Shown piece by piece: positions 57,532 through 64,000 of a stretch of DNA of 64,000 nt; the stretch's first letter is position 1, and every line of letters starts with the position of its first letter. Source of the stretch: Rhodocollybia butyracea (taxonomy: Eukaryota; Basidiomycota; Agaricomycetes; Agaricales; Omphalotaceae). The translations under genes and the position numbers were made by a program. The notes beneath the pieces were generated by a model, which worked only from the letters and a program-made list of their open reading frames with translations, made no database searches and was not told the DNA's origin. The stretch lies in the NCBI GenBank assembly GCA_015501585.1, contig JADNRY010000027.1, forward strand, positions 1 through 64,000, given 5' to 3'.

Positions 57532-57979
57532 TGTTGGAATTGATTCTTATGACGTCACGCGATTTTCCATAAATGCAGTGACATCATCGGGATTAATCAC
57601 TAGGATTGGACTTTCCGAGTGCCGGACTAGGTATTTCGGGCCATTACTCCACAAAGCGTCTCATCCTGCGGTATATTTCTTGATCCTATCCTTAAACATG
57701 CACTATTATATGTTTGTACCTTGTTTCATAGCCTATTCGTATTTCTGCACCACCTGCGGAGGCCGCGTATCTTTTACTTATATTTGTAGATACTTCGTAT
57801 CGGCTCCCCTCAGAGTGTTCTCTTATCTCTGAGGTGAGCCTACTTACTTCCTTTATACTTACTTTTACTGATGAGGTCCATAGCTGTAGCTTACTGCATA
57901 CTTCGTTAGGTATTTATCAATATAGAGTGTTCTCTTATCTCTGAGCTGTAGCTTACTGCGTACTTCGTTAGCTCTTACA
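57532..57979 (+). repeat. copia-3 3' LTR
   Basis: Same length as the 5' LTR. All four differences (near 57746, 57752, 57871 and 57898) are C to T or G to A at CpG sites, all on this copy. Confidence 0.95.
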
Positions 57980-57984
57980 TTGGC

Positions 57985-58679
57985 AGCATTTGATGTTATA
58001 TAGAGCTCCTCCTCAGGGATCCAAGCTTCTGTACCTGCAAATAATGTAAGGACATTGAATATATATTTGCCTATGCACGGGGGCGAGCGATGACTGTAAT
58101 TTTAAAGTATGTCAAGCAGGAATCGACAACTGGACTAGTGTTATAGCGATCCCTCAGGCAAGGACCAATGCAAGGAAAGGGGCGCTTTTGCCATTGATAG
58201 CGACTACAACTTTCACATTGTTGCTGTCTAGGTATCATGATTTATTGGCAAGCAGATTTCAAAGGCTGCATAGGCAAAGATATATATTTTGAGTAGCTAA
58301 CCATTATATGGAGGTGCAAGAATGGAAAGGGGTGTTTTGGCCACTACAACTTCCGCATTGTTGCTGTCTTTGTATATCATGTTCCATTGGACTATTACAA
58401 GTACTTTTGTTGGGTCCGATGGTGTTTTGAGTAGATGCGCCGAATTGATTTTGATCCTGTCATGCGTTATTTTATACGCGGTAATCCTTTTGGTCTGGAC
58501 GGAGTACATCCTATTGGCCCAGGGGTCTGTCCTGACACGAATTGACTTATTGCTGATCAACTTCTGACCTTTGATACTCAACAATCTAGATACATTTTGG
58601 ATATCTACAGACGTCCTCTGTCACTGCGGCACCTACACGTGATGAGCCTTCTCACTTATGAATTACTCATTCAACAATT
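57985..58679. repeat. Imperfect tandem duplication, about 160 bp period
   Basis: GGGGCGCTTTTGCC...CTACAACTTTCACATTG (58170) and GGGGTGTTTTGGCCACTACAACTTCCGCATTG (58329) match, with further shared blocks around them. No supportable gene. Confidence 0.6.
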
Positions 58680-59210
58680 TTGATGTACAACAACTCCAAG
58701 GTACTTACAGCAACTAGACATGCACTACCTTTGATTCCAAAGCCTGTTTCACAAAAGGAGACTTCTAAGAGCTTGAGTACAAACCGTTCCGAGCGAGCCA
58801 AGACCACCAGATCGACTCCACCACTTCCAAAAATTATTACTCCAGCGCCTCAGCAACTGCACAAAGTGTCTCACCGCAAGTTTCATTTTACTGACAAGTC
58901 TACTATGCTCCCAGGTGTTCCCAGAGCTTCGGAAAAATTCCTAGGAGGTTCTGGGGATGTTACAATGATCAATATTGAGTCAATGAAGTGTTCCACTAAG
59001 CCTGAAGAAGCGCCAGAATTAATTCGTGAGCCCCAACCTGGACTGAATAGTTTGAATATCACCACATGCGAGCCCATTATTCAATATGATGTTCCTGAGA
59101 GCCATGGACACCAGATCGACTCCACCATCTCGGAAAATTACTCTCCCAGCGTTGGAGCAACCCAGCATAGTGCATCAGCAACAAGTTCAAGCTTCTTGAG
59201 CCTACAGTGA
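58680..59210 (+). CDS. Hypothetical 176-aa ORF with an internal repeat
   Basis: An open frame rich in Ser, Pro and Lys. The DNA block CAGATCGACTCCACCA plus its surroundings (58811) recurs at 59113, and AAATTCCTAGGAGGTTCTGG (58940) recurs at 59241 beyond the stop. The ORF therefore sits on a roughly 300-bp tandem duplication. No family is recognised; it may be a remnant inside the CACTA element. Confidence 0.3.
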   Translation: MMYNNSKVLTATRHALPLIPKPVSQKETSKSLSTNRSERAKTTRSTPPLPKIITPAPQQLHKVSHRKFHFTDKSTMLPGVPRASEKFLGGSGDVTMINIESMKCSTKPEEAPELIREPQPGLNSLNITTCEPIIQYDVPESHGHQIDSTISENYSPSVGATQHSASATSSSFLSLQ

Positions 59211-59686
59211 TCCTAGATGTCCCTACTGCCTCGGAAACCTTCCTAGGAGGTTCTAGAGATGTGAGGAAGATGGATATGGAGTCGACATTGAGTTCCGAGC
59301 CAGCTAAGTGTTATTTTACTTTGGATGTGCAAAGGCTAGCTGGCAATCATTCTGTTTGATCTGAGACATTGCCCGAGTTTAATCCCCAGCCACCAAGTCT
59401 TTTGTTGGAGGATATGCGCACCAAAGCGAATCCAACCCGAGTACTGAAGCTATGATGTCAGCTACGTGCAATTCTGCTAATTTCATTCATGATTCTACTG
59501 TGTTGTCTTCTCCAGCTGCTATTTTTTGACTACTGCAACTGGTGTAGGAGGGTACAATGTCCCTCTAGCACTTCCTATCACCTCCCGAGTCGACGGACAT
59601 TGGATACCATTGTGTTTTGAGATGCTACACTTGTCCCTAGTGTTGTCAAAATTGCTAAGTTGTCCTTTGGATCGTTCTGTGTGTGG
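59211..59686. other. No supportable gene
   Basis: Holds the second, broken copy of the duplication described for the preceding ORF. Confidence 0.45.
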
Positions 59687-60950
59687 TAGGGCTCTGCACC
59701 GTACTGTATACGGGCACGGCCGTACCCAATACGGGTCGTATAAACAACGGGGTGCCCGTACCCGTACCGTAAATTTCAGGTTAGAAAGCATTACGGTACA
59801 GATACGGGTTCATACCGTCCGTAAACGGGTATTCAACCGTATTAGCACCAACAAGCAGTAAAAGCTCCAAAATTGTTATATATTCAAGCACTGGTACTCA
59901 GAAGAAACTTTAGTATTTGATCTGGTGGTAGAGGCAATGAGAGAGAGCTTGTAAATGGTACTAGGCTTGTGACAAGCTCTCTCAGATGTTAACGTCGTAG
60001 GCCCAAAATGATACGTGAGGTGATGTAAGGGCCAAAGAACTAGAAATGAGGTTAGGCCTGAGGTGACATGCAGGGCTTGTCCAAAAGAAATATAATTTTG
60101 CCTCAGGGCTGAGTCATAAGGTGTTGTATACAAGGTACTTGCGAGTACGGGTTCGATCTGTCCCACTCGATCCTTATGTTATCCTTACGAGAGGCCAAAA
60201 GTGACAACGGAGTGACTGGCTTGTCAGTAAGTATAGTGTATGTAGGTAGCGCATCAGCGCCCCTGAAAGACAGTACGAACTTGAAGTAAACTCGCCTCAC
60301 AACGACAGGTATTCCTGGGGTATGTTAGGGTATTCCTGCAGATGATGAACAGCATATAAATAAGTAGGCTTGATACGAAGCTATGGAAGAAAGAAATAAC
60401 GATAGACAAAAGGAAGAAATCCATATATTATTATCCTCCAGCTGCCTCCTCAAGTGCCTCCTAGTACTTTAGCATTCTGATGTTTCATACAGTGCTAGTT
60501 TGGGAGCTTGCAAAGTACCTACTGGGAGGCCCTTATCATCAACTTATTGTGGCCTGCATGATACTTACAATTCTGAAATAATTTAGGCAAGGTGTCGGGC
60601 TGGGTCGGGGGCGGCTGAAAATGGTACAGTACCCGAAGCGCCCGGTGATGGCTATGACTAGAAACAGCAGTTCAAGCCGAGACCCCTGCCCGGATTCAGC
60701 GCCTTTACCGTGACTTTGATGTGACTTCAGGGTTTGATGGTATCTGAGTGGGACGGATCGACCAGTACCTCAGGTACTTGCAGTTGTACTGTATTACAGC
60801 CGTGACAGTATTTTACGGACAGTAATATATGGGTCTCACCGTACCGTGACCGTACCGTATCAGTCATTGCCTTTTCTTCTACGGTACGGACACGGACCCG
60901 TACCACGGTACCCGTAAGCCGTGTATAGACGGTCACGGTGCCGAGCCCTA
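59687..60950. mobile_element. hAT-like element related to the one at 25670, 1.26 kb
   Basis: Ends TAGGGCTCTGCACCGT and, inverted, TAGGGCTCGGCACCGT, close to the TAGGGATCC ends of the 617-bp element. Subterminal parts are again dense in CCGTA/TACGG motifs. No 8-bp target duplication found (GTGTGTGG against GGTATCAT), so one end may be secondarily altered. An inverted pair GGTACTTGC / GGTCGATCCGTCCCACTC lies inside. Confidence 0.6.
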
Positions 60951-61024
60951 GGTATCATGTCTAAGCTAGATGCTATTTTTTCTGAGGATTGAATAAACTA
61001 CCTTGCTCCACCCTGACATTAAAT

Positions 61025-61385
61025 AGTCAAAATGATTGTCTTAATTCTTGGCACTCTAAATGATTGTCCTCAATAGGAGACAGTCTCACCAATTGTCTTG
61101 GGTTGGGCACTCTAAATGATTGTTTGCTCAAGACAATCATGTTGACTGTCCTTAATAGTAGGCAATCCAGATGATTGTCTTAGATTAGGCACTCCAAATG
61201 ATTGCTTACTCAAGACAATCATTTTGATTGTCCTCAATACTAGGCAATCAAAATGATTGTCCTAAGTTATGGGCATTCTAAATGATTGTTTGCTCAAGAC
61301 AACCAAAATGAGTGTTTGGCAAAAAAACATCTAAATGATTGTTTTTTCAAAAAATGATTGTCTCAGACAATCAAATTCATTGTTT
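61025..61385. repeat. Subterminal (AATGATTGTC)n repeats, right end
   Basis: Same motif as at 49370, in both orientations, running into the CACTA terminus at 61400. Confidence 0.85.
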
Positions 61386-61400
61386 TTCCTTCCCATAGTG

Positions 61401-62831
61401 AGTCCTGATAAAGACACGGAGTCGGGAGCATATCTAACGCTAGCGCGTAACTTCCGTGGCACGAGTGTGACGATTCACGAAGCTGTCTAGCTTGAAGCCT
61501 GAGGACGAGGTAATTCAATTCGGAAGGCAATAACCCAGGTAGGTTTTGAGAGCAGTCCTGACAAAGACTTAAAAAGACACGCACGGAATATGGAAACCTC
61601 CCGAGTCGTGTGCCAATTCTCAAGCCGTTGTGGTTGGACGTGACGAGGTAGAAGCCGTGGTAGAGATCAGTAGCCTCTGCGATACGTTGTGAGTACCAAA
61701 GGTTCTTAGCGTATCCTCCACATATGAGGAGATGCGTGTCGTCGAAGTTTGCTCTTACTCGGATATGTCCGGAAAATCCAGCTATCCAATCCTCAAGGCC
61801 TCAGTCCTACCGGTACCCTTTACTGGGGCTCGGTGCATGTTTTAGCTTCTTTCGCCACAGCTTCAGTTTTCTCGAACGTCGTTTGAGGAAGTTTCTGCAT
61901 ATGGATGTTCTCGAATCTCCACTTCAATTCTCTCGAACGTCGGTTGAGGAAGCATCTGCAAGTAGATTTTCTGGAATATCCATACACAGCAAGGGTCTTT
62001 TTGTGTAGGACATAGCATACAGTATGCGAATAGAGAGCACGTCGAGAGGGACTCAGGAGAGGAAAGATAGCGAAAGTGAAAGTGAAAGTGAAAACACAGT
62101 GGAAGCCTTGAACAATCAGAATTTGGCACTTATGAGATATAAATTGGTTGATGCGCACTCCTCTCTGGACATATCACGAAACCAATTCCGACTCCTGAGC
62201 TGGAGTCATTCCGGGGCCACCTTCGATTGATCTAATGTATAAAACGACTTCAACGCGTTCCAGGGTGCTTCCCAAAGGAGAGAAGGACGTCATGGTTTCT
62301 TAGAACATCAACGATCAGACGGGGAAGCGAGCCGAACAGTGACTTGGCGGAGGGGCTCACCTCCTCTCACCTCCAACATCTCATCATGGGGAACATCAAA
62401 AGTTATTTCACGACAGATGGTATCTCGAATGGGTTTTATTAACTTGAGCCTGAACCCCAGCATCAGCATGGGATTATACACGATCGCGGGCGAAGTGAAA
62501 GAAGCTTGCTAGGGGTTAATTATACCTGGCTTGAGGAGTCCCGCGCATACTGTACTGTACTAGGAATTCATATAGCCAGGGTGCGCAATTCATCGAAGGA
62601 CTTAATTATATATGGTGGGTGACAAAGTAACTTGTCTACGTACTTTGATGTACTTTTTCAATATAATCAAGTAACTTTGAAGTAACTTGATTTTCACACA
62701 CTTGACAGGTACTTATTAGGATACTTGTGGCACTTATATCTTGTTTTGAATGCCTGAGATTCTCATTGCTGCTTCTCACCGTTGCTGCACAAGTAAAAAG
62801 CACCATATGTGCTATACTTATAGTAACTTTT
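61401..62831. other. No supportable gene
   Basis: Contains a 60-bp tandem duplication at about 61868-61985 (TTCTCGAACGTCGTTTGAGG unit twice, diverged). Confidence 0.5.
61868..61985. repeat. 60-bp tandem duplication
   Basis: Two units starting TTCTCGAACGTCG at 61868 and about 61929, with some substitutions. Confidence 0.7.
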
Positions 62832-62889
62832 GAAGAAACTTTGTGTACTGTGGTGACTGGGGGCTGGTAGGTGCTTGAGGGGGCAAAAG
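62832..62889. repeat. 58-bp direct repeat flanking the SINE-like unit (left)
   Basis: GAAGAAACTTTGTGTACTGT to GGGGGCAAAAG recurs at 63120-63177 with two differences. Confidence 0.9.
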
Positions 62890-62940
62890 TGTTGAAGTCC
62901 ACATGATATCATGATGGACTGATAACGCTCATAGAACTAA

Positions 62941-63110
62941 GGCCCTGTGGTGTAGTGGTTAACACCCTTGGTAGATATCCAAGTGACCTGGGTTCGAATC
63001 CCGGCAGAGCTGCTGTTAGGTGGTCTTGTGATCCTCGGGGGAATCTCGGATGAGGTCATGCAATACGGAACATGTTGCTGCCTCCCGTTATTTCAACAAA
63101 AAGACAATAA
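62941..63110 (+). mobile_element. tRNA-derived SINE-like unit
   Basis: 62941-63012 folds as a tRNA: D-arm GTGT/ACAC, anticodon stem CTTGG/CCAAG, T-arm CTGGG/CCCGG with TTCGAAT, acceptor with one mismatch. The loop TAGATAT would give anticodon GAT but has A instead of U33, so a working tRNA-Ile is unlikely. A non-tRNA body of about 100 bp follows, ending in an A-rich stretch with AAAAAGACAATAAGTATGA, which is repeated beyond the right 58-bp flank. This is the A-box/B-box head plus body plan of SINEs. Confidence 0.55.
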
Positions 63111-63119
63111 GTATGACTG

Positions 63120-63177
63120 GAAGAAACTTTGTGTACTGTGGTGACTGGGGTCTAGTAGGTGCTTGAGGGGGCAAAAG
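63120..63177. repeat. 58-bp direct repeat flanking the SINE-like unit (right)
   Basis: Second copy of 62832-62889. Confidence 0.9.
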
Positions 63178-64000
63178 ACAATAAGTATGATTGACAAACA
63201 AATGTGAAAAAACTGTTGTACTGGTGCTAATTGCTGTACCCAGCTCCATCTATTTAGTATTTGTGTGTTTTTGAACTTTGACAGCAGCTGAGCTTTGTTA
63301 TGGTCTAGTCATCTTTGCAAGTTTTTGAGTCTAGATATAGCCAAATCTTGGCTCAATCAAACCCTAGATGACCCATGGGAGTAGACTAAATTTCAAAATG
63401 CAAGACAATGAGTATACAAGCTAAATCAAGTCAGATAGAGAACAAACGTACTTTGTACATAGTTGCTGCTTGGGCGTTCCGCCACTTATGTACATAGTTT
63501 ACCTATACATCTCAAAGCCTGGGATGAGCTCTGGCTGCTCTGGAGTGTTCTGGAGTGCTCCAGAGCAGCTAAAGAAACCCAGAGCAGCTCCAAAGAGTGC
63601 TCTACAGCAAATACCCTTGCTCTCAACTTGCTCCGAGATGCTCTGGACTGAATAGCAGCTTGAACTGAATAGAACCGCTCTGATTAAAACCAAGGTTTTG
63701 CAGATGTATACTCTGTCGGTACATTATATTTCTAATCTGCTGTTGCCTTCTCCCACCCATGTCATTTTGACTCCGAGTCCGCTCACCATGGTGTCGACAA
63801 TCCTGCATGCATCAGCAGCTGTACTAGTACAAAATGGGTGAAAGTATTCAGCTGCCAGAGCTTGTTTCGGTGCAAAACCCTCTTATTTCTCGAACCTCAA
63901 ACCTCAGGTTTGGTGTGGGTTTGAACCAGGTTCACCTCTAAATTTTTCAAGATTGAAATGCAACCGTTTGCAAATTGTTTATGACAGCAACGGTATTATC
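63178..64000. other. No supportable gene; short CTCTGGAGTG repeats
   Basis: 63524-63665 repeats GCTCTGGAGTG and its inverse CTCCAGAGCAG in a weak foldback. The rest shows no coding signal. Confidence 0.5.

Larger units (their letters stand above)
52011..57979 (+). mobile_element. Youngest Ty1/copia element (copia-3)
   Basis: Two 448-bp LTRs (52011-52458 and 57532-57979) with TGTTGGAATT...CTCTTACA ends and an exact 5-bp target duplication TTGGC (52006-52010 and 57980-57984). The LTRs differ at only four positions. Primer site GGTTATCGGGCCC directly after the 5' LTR; polypurine tract TTTGAGGGGAG before the 3' LTR. gag-pol is complete in domains but broken by a solo LTR and one frameshift. Confidence 0.95.
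49355..61400. mobile_element. Probable 12-kb CACTA element, holding the copia-3 insertion
   Basis: Left end CACTACGGGAAGGAAAAAC at 49355; right end inverted, CACTATGGGAAGGAAAAAC, at 61400. Flanks AGC and AGT (3 bp, one change). Both ends are followed by arrays of AATGATTGTC in both orientations, the subterminal repeats expected in CACTA elements. No CACTA transposase was recognised inside; copia-3 and a hAT-like element are nested within. The alternative is two separate truncated CACTA copies. Confidence 0.55.

Noticed and set aside
58322..58567. Small hydrophobic ORF as a membrane protein
   Set aside because: It overlaps a non-coding tandem duplication and has no homologous second copy in frame; chance hydrophobic frame.
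61025..61385. Regular GATTGTC repeats as a CRISPR-like array
   Set aside because: Repeats are 7-10 bp, degenerate, in both orientations and uneven in spacing; the genome is eukaryotic. They fit CACTA subterminal repeats.
62941..63012. Functional tRNA-Ile(GAU)
   Set aside because: U33 is replaced by A, the acceptor has a mismatch, and a SINE-like body follows; better called tRNA-derived.

Overview
This is a gene-poor, repeat-rich stretch of a basidiomycete (Agaricomycete-type) nuclear genome. The evidence: host genes are split by short introns (about 46-70 nt, GTATGT-type donors, CTAAC/CTRAY branch sites). The host protein families are typical of mushroom-forming fungi (a DUF6699-type protein, a DUF6533-like membrane protein, a single-pass membrane protein with a Pro-Pro-Asp-Tyr tail). 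The mobile elements are the usual fungal Ty1/copia, Tc1/mariner, hAT, CACTA and non-LTR types.

Layout. 1-1.8 kb: the 3' end of an LTR element, probably Ty3-like. 1.8-15.5 kb: the main host-gene zone, with a secreted protein (minus), a membrane protein (plus) and a DUF6699 gene (minus), separated by gene-free or decayed sequence. 15.5-25.0 kb: a tandem array of intron-containing tRNA-Thr(UGU) genes, one of which is split by a 5.7-kb non-LTR retrotransposon. 25.4-27.0 kb: a multi-exon host gene of unknown function with a 617-bp hAT element at one splice acceptor. 27.9-45.4 kb: a nest of transposons inside transposons, up to six levels deep. An old copia element was split by a foldback element; that element took in a Tc1/mariner transposon with two genes and a second copia; the second copia holds a CACTA element, which holds a Harbinger-type MITE and a hAT element that itself contains a 63-bp palindrome. 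45.5-49.4 kb: a Tc1-type MITE, a broken piece of the DUF6699 gene and a DUF6533-like gene cut off at its 5' end. 49.4-61.4 kb: a probable 12-kb CACTA element, defined by its ends and subterminal repeats, holding the youngest copia (identical 5-bp target duplications, 448-bp LTRs), itself broken by a solo LTR. 61.4-64 kb: mostly unassigned DNA with a tRNA-derived SINE-like unit.

How the parts fit. Almost all coding capacity here belongs to mobile elements, and most element genes carry the same damage: CGA arginine codons turned into TGA, and CpG transitions between LTRs. This points to CpG methylation followed by deamination, or a RIP-like process. The strongest candidates for something new are the tRNA-Thr array with its element-split copy, the mariner-type transposon carrying a second gene with a Cys motif and a SAM-like C-terminus, and a foldback family with CATCAGG ends and 2-bp target duplications of varying sequence.
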